From assembly GCA_017647795.1 (NCBI GenBank), contig JAGCJX010000029.1:1-64000 (forward strand): a stretch of DNA of 64,000 nt, written 5' to 3'. The notes under the pieces are model-generated. The model did no database searches, had not been told where the DNA came from, and saw nothing but the letters and a program-made list of their open reading frames with translations. Shown one piece after another: positions 7,750 through 16,309 of this stretch. This DNA is from Bacteroidales bacterium. Lineage in GTDB: Bacteria > Bacteroidota > Bacteroidia > Bacteroidales > UBA932. Positions within the stretch are counted from its first letter, which is position 1, and the number at the start of each line of letters is the position of its first letter. Position numbers and translations under genes: made by a program.

Positions 7750-8562
7750 TTACTGAAAGTCAATATCAAATCGACCGACCCATTCCCCTTGGGCACCATC
7801 CTGGACAACTAGGACTTCCTGGTTGTCCAAATTTTTATACACACGTTCCGATTTGAGGAAGGTGTGCGAGTGGCCCCCGACCACGATGTCGATGTTCCGG
7901 GAATTCTCCGCCAGTTCGATGTCCGAATCTTTTCCGCTGTAACCCAAGTGGCTCAAGGCAATGATGAGGTCACAACCCATCTCTTTGCGCAACATTTCGG
8001 CATAACGGTTGGCAACCGGAATCGGATCCTGGTATTCCAGGCCTTCGCGGCAATGGGCAGACACCACGCCTTTCAAGTTGGTGGTCACACCGATGATTCC
8101 GATGCGGCGGCCGGCTTTTTCCACGATGGTATACGGTTCGATGTAGCCTTCCAGCGGGGTACCAGCAAAATCATAGTTGGCACAAACGGTGGTGTATTGG
8201 GCTTTGGAGAGGCGACGGGCCAACTCTTCCATTCCGTTGTCAAATTCGTGGTTACCCAAAGCAACAACGTCGTATCCCAGGGCATTCATCAGGTCCACTT
8301 CCACGTCCCCTTTGAAGACAGTGAAATACGGGGTACCTTGGTTGTAGTCCCCTGCGTCAAGAACCAGCACATCCGGACCTTCGCTGCGAACAGCGTTGAA
8401 GTATTCCATCCGGCGGCTCACGCCTCCTTTGTCCTTGCCTTTGCCCACCGAAATGACTTCGAGCTGGCTATGGGTATCGTTGGTGTGCAAAATGATCAAA
8501 TCTTGCGCTTGAACAGCGAGTGCGGCCAGGAATCCGCACAATAACAATGCATATCGTTTCAT
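7750..8562 (-). CDS. Secreted 5'-nucleotidase half: metallophosphoesterase domain
   Basis: This 270-residue protein begins with a signal peptide (MKRYALLLCGFLAALAVQAQ) and continues with the calcineurin-like dimetal phosphoesterase core: HTNDTHS, DAGD, GNHEFD and GGHSHT, all ligand motifs of the UshA/5'-nucleotidase N-terminal domain. The C-terminal substrate-specificity domain is absent here and is encoded by the gene just upstream, 24 bases away, as a separate secreted protein. The two proteins probably assemble in the periplasm to hydrolyse nucleotides. A split arrangement is known in this phylum, so it need not be a frameshift; both halves have their own signal peptide. Confidence 0.88.
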   Translation of the reverse strand: MKRYALLLCGFLAALAVQAQDLIILHTNDTHSQLEVISVGKGKDKGGVSRRMEYFNAVRSEGPDVLVLDAGDYNQGTPYFTVFKGDVEVDLMNALGYDVVALGNHEFDNGMEELARRLSKAQYTTVCANYDFAGTPLEGYIEPYTIVEKAGRRIGIIGVTTNLKGVVSAHCREGLEYQDPIPVANRYAEMLRKEMGCDLIIALSHLGYSGKDSDIELAENSRNIDIVVGGHSHTFLKSERVYKNLDNQEVLVVQDGAQGEWVGRFDIDFQ

Positions 8563-8586
8563 GATTTCTTTCGTTTCAGGGTCCGA

Positions 8587-9345
8587 CTAGTTTTTGTGAA
8601 CAACGATGCGTCCGTCTTTGCGGTCGGTCAACTTCCGGCCTTCTGCGGTCTCGCGTTTGAGGTAATTCACCACCGCATCCCGCAAGACGATGCCCGTTTC
8701 CACCAGGCTGTTGGGAATGGCGCGGGAGCCGATGAAGACCTTGTCGCCACCACCCAGCAAGAAGTCGATGGTAGCCAGTTTGTATTCTTTGTTGTCATCC
8801 AGGGGTTGGCCTCCCACCAGACAACGGGTAATTTTTCCGTCGTGCACTTCCATTTCAATACCGCCCAAGGCTTCGTAGTTGTTGCGGGAGGCAAAGCGTT
8901 CGAGCTGTTTGCGTACATCCGCACCCGAAACCGTCACAATGACGATGCTGTTTTCAAAAGGAAAAATGGAAAATACATCGTAGATCCGCACGGCACCTTT
9001 GGGCAACGAACTGCGGATACCGCCGAAATTGGTCAGGGACCAGACCAGATCATCCGGCTCGGTGTAGGCCTTCGCGGCATCGAGGATGATGTCGGCTGCC
9101 AGGTTACTCAGGCTGCTTTCGGGTTTGTGTTTGTCCATTTCCACTTCGGAATAGGCAATGATTTCCATCAGCGACTCGATGCCGGGCTGGTACCTCACCA
9201 GGATGGAATCCACGAGGTTGGGTTGTTTGGACTCGTAGGTCGTGTCCATCGCCACGCGTTGCCATTTGTACGTAAAAGATTGGGCTTGTCCGTGCACACT
9301 GCTCAGGGCAAGGCAGGCCACAAAGAATGCTAACAATCGTTTCAT
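8587..9345 (-). CDS. Secreted 5'-nucleotidase half: C-terminal domain
   Basis: This 252-residue protein has a signal peptide (MKRLLAFFVACLALSSVHGQAQ) and the 5'-nucleotidase C-terminal fold. Its features are SNLAADIILDAA, the NFGGIR substrate loop, the FPFENSIVIVTVSG segment and DFLLGGGD. It lacks any metal-binding phosphoesterase motif, so activity should depend on the neighbouring N-terminal-domain protein. The gene is 10 bases downstream of the ABC permease, suggesting one four-gene transcript (ATPase, permease, two 5'-nucleotidase halves). Confidence 0.85.
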   Translation of the reverse strand: MKRLLAFFVACLALSSVHGQAQSFTYKWQRVAMDTTYESKQPNLVDSILVRYQPGIESLMEIIAYSEVEMDKHKPESSLSNLAADIILDAAKAYTEPDDLVWSLTNFGGIRSSLPKGAVRIYDVFSIFPFENSIVIVTVSGADVRKQLERFASRNNYEALGGIEMEVHDGKITRCLVGGQPLDDNKEYKLATIDFLLGGGDKVFIGSRAIPNSLVETGIVLRDAVVNYLKRETAEGRKLTDRKDGRIVVHKN

Positions 9346-9355
9346 ATCTGAGATT

Positions 9356-10696
9356 TTAATATTTCAACCAGGTCCACAAATCCTTGAAACCAACTTTCTT
9401 GCCGTACATCAAAATACCTGTACGGTAAATCTTTCCGGAGATCCAGGTAATGCCCAGGAAGGTCGCTACCAGCAAGCCCAGGGAAGCCAATAGTTCACCC
9501 AGCGGCACCCCACCCTCGAAGGGAATGCGGGCCATCATTACCATGGGGGAAGTAAAGGGAATGATGGACGCCCACACCGACAACGGGCTGTCGGGGTATT
9601 GGAAGGTGTGCAACATGATGAACAGGCCGATCATCAACGGAGCCGTCAGCGGCAACACGAGCATTTGGGTATCGGCTTCGTTCTCAACGGCCGAACCGAT
9701 GGCTGCAAACATCGCTGCATACAAGAGGTAACCAAATACAAAGTACAGGAAGAAGCACACCAGGATGTAGGGGAAGTTGATTTGTCGGATGGAATCCAGG
9801 AAACCGCCGAATTCGGTAGTCTGCAGGGCCGCCATCACCTCGTTGCCTCCGGTCGATGCGATCTGTGCCAATTGGGCCGGATCCATGTCCTGCAAGAGCG
9901 ACTGTCCGACCAGGAACTGGCCACCGGTCACCAAGAGCAGGGTGAGTACAATCCAAATACCGAACTGCGTCAACGCCACGGATGCCACCCCGAAGATCTT
10001 CCCGATCATCAATTCAAACGGCTTCACCGACGACACAATGACCTCCACAATCCGGCTGGATTTCTCATCGATAACACTGCGCATCACCATGTTACCAAAC
10101 ATAAAGACGAACATATAAATGAGCAGGCTGGCGATGTAGGAAATGGCCATGTTTACCTCAACAATGCTTTCTTTCTCCTCACCGGTACCTTGGCTGAGCA
10201 GGAAGGATTTCATCGGCACACGGGGGTTCAGGTCCGCCAGAATGGCTTCGATGTTTTCAATTTCATAACCTTGGATGCGGTGATCCCGCAATGCGCGTTC
10301 CACGCGACCGGTGATGTAAGAACGTGTTTCCACATTCAGGTCCTTTTCCGACCACGAGGTCACCGCGAGGTTGCCGGCACTGTCCAGGGGAGAAATACCG
10401 ACGAGCCCATCCACGCCGAGCTCATCAAAACGCAGTTTCAGGCTATCCAGGGTGCCCACAACGGGGGTGAAATGCAAAGTTTCGGTATCTTCCAAGTACG
10501 GAAGGACAAAGGCAGATTCGTCCAGGACGGCAATGTCCTGTTTGTTGCCCGAGGTATTGACCATCAACAGCGTCGGCATGACAATCAACGCGGCCATGAG
10601 CAAGGGGGCAAAAATGGTAATCAACAAGAATGATTTCTTCTTTACGCGGATGGAAAACTCACGTCCCATCACGATGCCTACTTTTTTCCAATTCAT
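9356..10696 (-). CDS. ABC-2 type permease (NatB-like)
   Basis: This 446-residue inner-membrane protein has one N-terminal membrane segment (residues about 20-45), a large extracytoplasmic domain (about 50-180) and a cluster of five or so C-terminal membrane segments. That is the layout of NatB/ABC-2 exporters. The sequence after the big loop (RIVEVIVSSVKPFELMIGKI) is a conserved cytoplasmic coupling region of the family. It is translated 2 bases after its cognate ATPase gene. Such pairs export sodium or small molecules; the substrate is not known here. Confidence 0.87.
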   Translation of the reverse strand: MNWKKVGIVMGREFSIRVKKKSFLLITIFAPLLMAALIVMPTLLMVNTSGNKQDIAVLDESAFVLPYLEDTETLHFTPVVGTLDSLKLRFDELGVDGLVGISPLDSAGNLAVTSWSEKDLNVETRSYITGRVERALRDHRIQGYEIENIEAILADLNPRVPMKSFLLSQGTGEEKESIVEVNMAISYIASLLIYMFVFMFGNMVMRSVIDEKSSRIVEVIVSSVKPFELMIGKIFGVASVALTQFGIWIVLTLLLVTGGQFLVGQSLLQDMDPAQLAQIASTGGNEVMAALQTTEFGGFLDSIRQINFPYILVCFFLYFVFGYLLYAAMFAAIGSAVENEADTQMLVLPLTAPLMIGLFIMLHTFQYPDSPLSVWASIIPFTSPMVMMARIPFEGGVPLGELLASLGLLVATFLGITWISGKIYRTGILMYGKKVGFKDLWTWLKY

Positions 10697-10698
10697 CG

Positions 10699-11622
10699 CT
10701 AGCGTCCTCCTTCTTTGACGAGTTTGATAAAGATGTCTTTCATGCTCGGGATGAGCTCACGGATTTCCAGGGGTTGCACGTCCCAACCGGCCAAGAGGGT
10801 TGCCATCGCCTCGCGCGAGGTCAGGTTCGGGTTCAGTTGCAAGCGGGCACGCCGCTGGTTCTTGAAGGCCTCGTCCTGCAACAAGGTAATGCCGTCCAAG
10901 TAAGGCATCGGAGCCGGGGTCTGGCCTTGGTAAATGAGTTCGATCTGGTGTTCTCCGTGGCGGCGACGGACTTCGTCCACCGATCCGGTCACAACCAAGT
11001 TTGACTTGTTGATCAACGCAATCCGGTCACACAATTCTTCCACCGATTCCATGTTGTGGGTCGAAAGGATGATGGTCGTACCCGCCTCCTTCATCCGCAG
11101 GATCTCGCGACGGATGAGTTCGACGTTCACGGGGTCAAAACCGGAGAAGGGTTCGTCGAGGATGAGGAGTTTGGGACGATGGAGGATGGTCGTGATGAAC
11201 TGTACCTTTTGGGCCATCCCCTTGGACAGCTCTTCCACTTTCTTGTTCCACCAGCCTTGGATTTCAAAACGTTCGAACCAGATTTTCAGTTCACGCAGGG
11301 CGTCCGCAGAGGACATACCTTTGAGGCGGGCCAGGTAGAGGGCCTGCTCCCCGACTTTCATTTTTCGGTAGAGCCCGCGTTCTTCGGGCAGATAGCCGAT
11401 GCGATAGACATCGTCCGGCTGGATGGGACGACCGTTGAACAAGACCTGGCCGGAATCCGGAACCGTAATTTGGTTCATGATCCGAATCATCGTGGTCTTG
11501 CCGGCCCCGTTCGGGCCCAACATTCCGAAAATTTCTCCTTGAGGAATTTCGATCGAGACGTGGTTCAAGGCGGTAAAATTACCAAAGCGCTTGACAATGT
11601 CCCGACAGGTTATGATGTTCAT
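10699..11622 (-). CDS. ABC transporter ATP-binding protein (NatA-like)
   Basis: This 307-residue ATPase drives the permease encoded next. Walker A is GPNGAGKTT, the signature motif is a degenerate LSKGMAQK, Walker B is LLILDEP, and the H-loop is STHN. A C-terminal extension of about 90 residues follows the nucleotide-binding domain, as in NatA and other drug or sodium exporters. The ATG at 11622 (MNIITCRD) is preferred to an upstream TTG. A TAACTTTG -7 box lies upstream at 11658-11665. Confidence 0.9.
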   Translation of the reverse strand: MNIITCRDIVKRFGNFTALNHVSIEIPQGEIFGMLGPNGAGKTTMIRIMNQITVPDSGQVLFNGRPIQPDDVYRIGYLPEERGLYRKMKVGEQALYLARLKGMSSADALRELKIWFERFEIQGWWNKKVEELSKGMAQKVQFITTILHRPKLLILDEPFSGFDPVNVELIRREILRMKEAGTTIILSTHNMESVEELCDRIALINKSNLVVTGSVDEVRRRHGEHQIELIYQGQTPAPMPYLDGITLLQDEAFKNQRRARLQLNPNLTSREAMATLLAGWDVQPLEIRELIPSMKDIFIKLVKEGGR

Positions 11623-11657
11623 AAACAGGTTGCAGTTTTTGGTGTACAAATTTCAGA

Positions 11658-11665
11658 CAAAGTTA
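11658..11665 (-). promoter_or_regulatory. -7 box for the ABC transporter operon
   Basis: TAACTTTG on the minus strand fits TAnnTTTG and is 36 bases before the ATPase start. No TTTG at -33 is visible. It immediately follows the terminator of the upstream operon. Confidence 0.45.
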
Positions 11666-11667
11666 AT

Positions 11668-11710
11668 AAAAAAAAGAGACACCCCTCTGCTAAACAGGTA
11701 TCTCTTTTTG
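11668..11710 (-). terminator. Terminator of the rsmI/helix-hairpin-helix operon
   Basis: A 9-bp stem with one mismatch (11697-11705 with 11675-11683) is followed on the minus strand by eight T. The opposite strand has a five-T run, so it may work both ways. It lies about 80 bases after the stop codon of the helix-hairpin-helix gene. Confidence 0.7.
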
Positions 11711-11782
11711 CGTACTAAAACCTAAACCTGCATAATAGATGCGGGTATGTAGCTTTTCGTTGCACGGGTTTTCAAAAAAAAT

Positions 11783-12562
11783 TCAAAATTTCCAGTATCC
11801 ATCCATTCTTTTGGCTGCTTTTTCAGAAACAATTCCCTGATTAACAAGTTGTTGTAGCGTTAAAAATTTTTTTGAAGATTTTGAAGAATTTCTCCAGCGA
11901 ACCAGCGACGAAGTCACGTAGGAACCGAAGTACGGATGACGGGCCAAGAGGGCCGGATCGGCCGAGGACAAAGACAGACGAACCACCCGCGTGGTATCAC
12001 ACCAGAGACGCGCACGGATGCCCCTCCATCGGGCCGAATCCAACCCTGCTTCCAACAACTGGTCCGTCGTCCGGTAACCACCCAGCCGTTCCCGGTAGGC
12101 AAGGATCCTGCGCACGTAATACGGACCAATGCCCGGCAAGGCATCCAAGGCGGCAGAATCGGCACTGTTCAGCTCCAGCCGCTGCTCTTGGGCAATGTTC
12201 AAGACCAAATAGGGTTCCAGGCGCCGGTACAACGAATCCGAGACGGTGTACATCTTGGCAAAATCCTCCTTTTGCCAGAAATACCCTCCGTTCATCCGCC
12301 ATTTGACGATGACGGCGGCCTGCTTGTACGAAAGTCCCAGGGCCACGAACTCGTCCGTGGTCGCATAATTGGGATCAAAATAGAACAAGGTATCCGGCCG
12401 CTTGCGATGACTCTGGGCCAACAGGGCGGCTGCCTGTTTCCGATGCTCAGCCGGCAACAGCCACGTACGGACAAAGAGTATGGCCTGTCCCAGCAACAAC
12501 AAAAAGACTAATGATAAAATTCCGCGCTCAACACGCTTGCTCACGTTTGTTTTTTCCTTCAT
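11783..12562 (-). CDS. Membrane-anchored helix-hairpin-helix protein (ComEA-like repeats)
   Basis: This 259-residue protein has one N-terminal membrane segment (about 14-32) followed by three helix-hairpin-helix units at roughly 60-125, 128-190 and 193-255. The second has the clearest hairpin, LPGIGPYYVRRILAYRE. Such repeats bind DNA without sequence specificity, as in ComEA. A role in DNA uptake is possible but unproven; many Bacteroidota carry this architecture with unknown function. Its first 35 bases overlap the end of rsmI, implying co-translation. Confidence 0.75.
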   Translation of the reverse strand: MKEKTNVSKRVERGILSLVFLLLLGQAILFVRTWLLPAEHRKQAAALLAQSHRKRPDTLFYFDPNYATTDEFVALGLSYKQAAVIVKWRMNGGYFWQKEDFAKMYTVSDSLYRRLEPYLVLNIAQEQRLELNSADSAALDALPGIGPYYVRRILAYRERLGGYRTTDQLLEAGLDSARWRGIRARLWCDTTRVVRLSLSSADPALLARHPYFGSYVTSSLVRWRNSSKSSKKFLTLQQLVNQGIVSEKAAKRMDGYWKF

Positions 12563-13232
12563 CCTCGCATCCTCCCACTAACAAAACGATTTCGCCTTTC
12601 GGCTCTTTTTCTTTGAAATGTTGCGCCACTTCCGCCAGGGTACCGCGTACCGTTTCCTCGTGTAGCTTGCTGATTTCCCGACAAACTGCGCAAGGACGTT
12701 CTGCGCCGAAATACTCAGCCAACTGTTCCAGGGTCTTGACCAACCGATAAGGCGACTCGTAGAAAATCAAGGTACGCTCCTCGGTTGCCAAGGCTTTCAG
12801 ACGGGTCTGACGGCCTTTCTTCACTGGCAAGAAGCCTTCGAACACAAAACGGTCACAAGGCAGACCGGAAGAGACCAGCGCCGGTACAAAAGCCGTTGCT
12901 CCCGGCAAAACAATGACCTCTACCCCAGCTGCCACGCAATGCCGCACCAGGAAAAAGCCCGGGTCCGAGATGCCCGGCGTACCGGCATCCGAGATCAAGG
13001 CCACGTTCATCCCCGCCAGGATGCGGTCGCACACACCGGCAGCAGCGCGGTGCTCGTTGAACTTGTGATGCGACTCCATCCGCGTACGGATTTCGTAATG
13101 CTTCAGCAAGACTGAACTCGTACGGGTATCCTCTGCCAAAATCAAATCCACTTCCTTCAAGACCTCCAACGCACGCAGCGTGATGTCTCCCAAATTACCG
13201 ACCGGTGTCGGCACCAAATACAACTTGCCCAT
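12528..13232 (-). CDS. rsmI: 16S rRNA (cytidine-2'-O)-methyltransferase RsmI
   Basis: This 234-residue SAM-dependent tetrapyrrole-methylase-fold enzyme methylates the ribose of C1402 in 16S rRNA. It opens with LYLVPTPVGNLGDIT and contains LAEDTRTS, the SAM-binding SDAGTPGISDPG and the PGATAFVPALVSSGLP loop, all diagnostic of RsmI. The short Lys/Glu tail after the core overlaps the following helix-hairpin-helix gene by 35 bases. It is separated by 30 bases from the preceding acidic coiled-coil gene on the same strand. Confidence 0.95.
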   Translation of the reverse strand: MGKLYLVPTPVGNLGDITLRALEVLKEVDLILAEDTRTSSVLLKHYEIRTRMESHHKFNEHRAAAGVCDRILAGMNVALISDAGTPGISDPGFFLVRHCVAAGVEVIVLPGATAFVPALVSSGLPCDRFVFEGFLPVKKGRQTRLKALATEERTLIFYESPYRLVKTLEQLAEYFGAERPCAVCREISKLHEETVRGTLAEVAQHFKEKEPKGEIVLLVGGCEDEGKNKREQAC

Positions 13233-13262
13233 TGACGAAATGCTTACGAATGTTATTCTGTA

Positions 13263-14297
13263 TTAATTACGGATTTTTCTACGCACGATCATGTAATAGC
13301 GGTACACCAGCGGACTTTGTTCGTCCCATTGCGGGTGCTCGCGACGCATCTTGGCTACGAACTCGTCCAACGAAGTTGCTTGGTTCGCAGCATCCAGGGC
13401 CGCTGCCAGGGCATCGCCCGAATTATCAAACAACTCACGGATGAGGACAATGCGGTCGTTGAGTGAGAGGGCCTTGCGCACATCGCTCACCTCCGGTCCT
13501 GCCAGGTCCACTTTCCAGGCCGGTTGGCTACGACGGGCCGCCGCTTCCAAAATGGAGAGCTGTTGTTCCTGTTCCGAAATGGGTTCTACTTCGGTACTCA
13601 ATTCCACCACGCCGGCAAAAAGATCGCCTTCCTCCATCAGCACATTCGCGCCGAAGGGCAGTTCCGGCTCCTGTTCCATTTCAAAATCCGGTTCGGTCGG
13701 CACTATCGGATCCGCTTCGGCAGGGCCTTCCGCCACCGGCAGGTCTTCTGCATCGACAGCCACTTCTACCGCTTCTCTAACCGGTTCTTCCGCTGCTTCT
13801 GCAACGTCATCAGCTACTTCTTCTGCAACTGCTTCAGCCGCTTCTGCTTGCTCTTCTGCTTGCATTTCTTCTTGCTCTTCTTGCTCTTCTTGCACTTCCG
13901 GCAGGTCTTCCACCTCCGATGCGGCTTCTTCCTCAGCAACGATTTCTTCGTCGGCAACGATTTCCTCCTCTTCCGCTGTCGGCACATCTTCTTCCGGCAG
14001 ATCTTCCACTTCCGGAGCCGGCTCCGATACTACGGGTACTTCCGGTGCGGCTTCCTCCACGGATTCCGTTGCGACTGCGGCTTCCTCCACGGATTCCACC
14101 ATCACCCCTGTCACTTGGCGGTGCGCCTCGGTCCGCAACCGGGAAAGTTCGTTCTGCAAGACTTCGATTTCCTGCTCCAATTCAGCAACGCGCTGCGTCA
14201 GGGATTCGATGTTCATTTCCACTTCTTTGCCCCAAGCGAGCCACAATTCTTGCACCTGCAGGGTCGCTTCCTTTATTTGATAAAAACGGTCATCCAT
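13263..14297 (-). CDS. Acidic coiled-coil protein of unknown function
   Basis: This 344-residue protein shows three zones. Residues about 25-60 form a heptad-like coiled coil ([21 protein letters not shown]). Residues about 65-215 are a low-complexity Glu/Ala/Val/Pro region full of EE-A-V repeats. Residues about 255-344 form a compact conserved-looking domain around [20 protein letters not shown] that ends in a basic tail. No signal peptide or catalytic motif is visible. It lies upstream of rsmI and divergent from tdk. I do not know its function; the layout suggests a scaffold or regulator with a flexible linker. Confidence 0.7.
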   Translation of the reverse strand: MDDRFYQIKEATLQVQELWLAWGKEVEMNIESLTQRVAELEQEIEVLQNELSRLRTEAHRQVTGVMVESVEEAAVATESVEEAAPEVPVVSEPAPEVEDLPEEDVPTAEEEEIVADEEIVAEEEAASEVEDLPEVQEEQEEQEEMQAEEQAEAAEAVAEEVADDVAEAAEEPVREAVEVAVDAEDLPVAEGPAEADPIVPTEPDFEMEQEPELPFGANVLMEEGDLFAGVVELSTEVEPISEQEQQLSILEAAARRSQPAWKVDLAGPEVSDVRKALSLNDRIVLIRELFDNSGDALAAALDAANQATSLDEFVAKMRREHPQWDEQSPLVYRYYMIVRRKIRN

Positions 14298-14322
14298 ATC
14301 GGAGAAAATTGAATATTATGCT

Positions 14323-14330
14323 TAACTTTG
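14323..14330 (+). promoter_or_regulatory. -7 box for tdk
   Basis: TAACTTTG matches TAnnTTTG. It lies after an upstream in-frame ATG (14318) and 29 bases before the ATG at 14360, which supports the downstream start for tdk. Confidence 0.55.
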
Positions 14331-14359
14331 CGCGAATCTATACCCACAAAAGTACTGAA

Positions 14360-14944
14360 ATGTTTTTAGAAAACGCAAAAAAACCGGGGTCGATTGAAGT
14401 CATCTGCGGTTCTATGTTCTCGGGCAAAACCGAGGAACTCATCCGTCGCTTGAAACGGGCCAAATTTGCCCACCAGCGCGTGGAGATTTTCAAACCCCAG
14501 ATCGACATCCGTTACTCGGAAGAAGAAGTGGTTTCCCACGACTCGAACGCCATCCTCTCCACTCCGGTGGAATCACCCGAAAGCATCCTGCTGCTGGCGG
14601 GGGATGTGGACGTAGTCGGCATTGATGAAGCCCAATTCTTCGACGAACACCTGGTTGATGTGTGCCAACACCTGGCGGACCAAGGCATCCGCGTCATTGT
14701 GGCCGGCCTGGACATGGACTACATGGGCAAACCCTTCGGCCCGATGCCGGCCTTGATGGCAGTGGCTGAGTTTGTGACCAAGGTACACGCCATTTGTGTA
14801 AAATGCGGTGACCCGGCCCAACATTCCCACCGATTGTCTGCTAGCAACGAACTCGTCGTACTTGGGGAAAAAGATATTTACGAACCTTTGTGCCGCCACT
14901 GCTTCTGCAAAGCCATGGCGGAAGAAAACCAAAATACCCTCTAA
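14360..14944 (+). CDS. tdk: Thymidine kinase
   Basis: This 194-residue type II thymidine kinase salvages thymidine to dTMP using ATP. The P-loop is GSMFSGKT (17-24), a DEAQFFDE segment supplies the Walker B Asp and catalytic Glu, and zinc is held by CVKC plus a C-terminal CRHC. The start is set at 14360 because a -7 promoter box overlaps the alternative upstream ATG, and the length then equals that of relatives. A DUF1963 gene follows after 2 bases. tmk, which acts on its product, lies elsewhere in this window. Confidence 0.95.
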   Translation: MFLENAKKPGSIEVICGSMFSGKTEELIRRLKRAKFAHQRVEIFKPQIDIRYSEEEVVSHDSNAILSTPVESPESILLLAGDVDVVGIDEAQFFDEHLVDVCQHLADQGIRVIVAGLDMDYMGKPFGPMPALMAVAEFVTKVHAICVKCGDPAQHSHRLSASNELVVLGEKDIYEPLCRHCFCKAMAEENQNTL

Positions 14945-14946
14945 TT

Positions 14947-15579
14947 ATGATCATCAACAACCACGCCATCAACCCCGAAGAACTTCCCTTGGGATGTTCC
15001 AAAATGTGGGGCGGACCGGACTTGCCGGAAGACCTCGAATTCCCTATGTTTGAAGACGAAGCAGGTGATATGTACCACTACCGTTTTGTCTGCCAAATTG
15101 ATTGCCGCGAGGCTTCAAAACTGGACACTGAGAACTTGCTTCCGAAAACCGGTATTCTCTATTTCTTCGCCCGCATCGGTTACTATTTCACCGAAAGCTT
15201 TGACGACGAACCCCGCAACATCGGTTGGTGGAACCCGGCAGATACCCGCGTGATCTACGTACCGAGCAACGACGAAAGCAAGTTGGCCGAAGCCGTTCTG
15301 TTGGACGACAACGACGAGCCCATTGCTCCCGATGATGAAAAAATCACCTTCGAACAAGGCCAAGCTAAAGAAGGTCACCAACTCTTGGGTCAACCTCTGG
15401 GCGACAGCAAATGGTTGGAAGAAAGTGGCCGCATCCTGTTGTTCCAACTGGACTCATGCCACACCGCACACGAAGACCTCGTGTTTGGAGAAGGCGGAAC
15501 GATGTATTTCACCATCCGCAAAGAAGACTTGCTGAAAAAAGATTTCAGCAGCGTACAAGGCTACTTGGCTACCAATTAA
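14947..15579 (+). CDS. DUF1963 (YwqG-like) protein
   Basis: This 210-residue protein has the DUF1963 pattern: an early MWGGPDLPEDLEFP segment, FVCQIDC, an internal ARIGYYF strand and the C-terminal LLFQLDS. The family is widespread but its biochemical role is unknown. The ATG lies 2 bases after the tdk stop, so the two are co-transcribed. The 3' end overlaps the convergent gene by 11 bases. It has no signal peptide and is probably cytoplasmic. Confidence 0.8.
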   Translation: MIINNHAINPEELPLGCSKMWGGPDLPEDLEFPMFEDEAGDMYHYRFVCQIDCREASKLDTENLLPKTGILYFFARIGYYFTESFDDEPRNIGWWNPADTRVIYVPSNDESKLAEAVLLDDNDEPIAPDDEKITFEQGQAKEGHQLLGQPLGDSKWLEESGRILLFQLDSCHTAHEDLVFGEGGTMYFTIRKEDLLKKDFSSVQGYLATN

Positions 15580-16309
15580 TGGTATCCAGGATCAAAGAGG
15601 ATTCCAGTTGGTCATCAACATAGGTTTCCTGTTTGACCATACCAATGCCGTAAGCATACCAAGTCTTGATCACGCTCTTTTCGGTCATCAGCATCATCTT
15701 GGCGCTTACCTCTTCCGTCATTACGAAACACTCATAGTCACCGGCAGGAGTAGAAATCGTCTCTACGCCGGTGATTTTTCTTGATTTACCTTTGATCTTT
15801 ACGGACATCACAAGGACCTTGACCTTGAGTTCGTAATCCGGCAAGCGGCCCACCTGCGGATAACGGGGAATCCCCCGCACCTCTCCCTTCACGGAGACGT
15901 AATCATCCATTTCCTTAAGCACCCTCGCCCGCTCCTCATCTGACAGATTTTTCCAGTCATCCGTGTTTTCCAAGGCATCTTCATACAGATCGGCACTAAA
16001 CATCTTACCCACATCCAGGATACACTCCCCTTGCTCAAAACGGAAATATAAATTCGTAGAATCCGCCGGTGCTGCAGCATTTAAGGATGTCGTTTTCACC
16101 TGAACCTTTGCCAGACCCTGAACGGCATCGCCGATCATGGTTTGTACGGTGTATTGGGACAGGGAGACAGCTCCGGTCTCGTGATTCGTTTCCCGGTAAG
16201 TCCAGACAGCCGTCTGCGGATCCGGAACAAAAAACACATCGGACTGCGCCCACGAAGGCACTACCATCATAGACAAAAGACCTAAAACGACAATACAGAA
16301 TCGATTCAT
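15569..16309 (-). CDS. Small secreted protein, DUF3108/TapB-like
   Basis: This 246-residue protein has a clear signal peptide (MNRFCIVVLGLLSMMVVPSWAQ) and a predicted all-beta body. The segment ITGVETISTPAGDYECFVMTEE followed by TWYAYGIGMVKQET resembles the DUF3108/TapB-like periplasmic family (residues about 175-235). Its start codon overlaps the stop of the upstream CNNM-like gene by 4 bases (ATGA), a sign of translational coupling. The function is unknown; family assignment rests on the C-terminal pattern. Confidence 0.65.
   Translation of the reverse strand: MNRFCIVVLGLLSMMVVPSWAQSDVFFVPDPQTAVWTYRETNHETGAVSLSQYTVQTMIGDAVQGLAKVQVKTTSLNAAAPADSTNLYFRFEQGECILDVGKMFSADLYEDALENTDDWKNLSDEERARVLKEMDDYVSVKGEVRGIPRYPQVGRLPDYELKVKVLVMSVKIKGKSRKITGVETISTPAGDYECFVMTEEVSAKMMLMTEKSVIKTWYAYGIGMVKQETYVDDQLESSLILDTINW

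Noticed and set aside
8563..8586. A frameshift splitting one 5'-nucleotidase gene.
   Set aside because: Each half has its own signal peptide and start codon, and the order of domains is reversed relative to a single fused protein.
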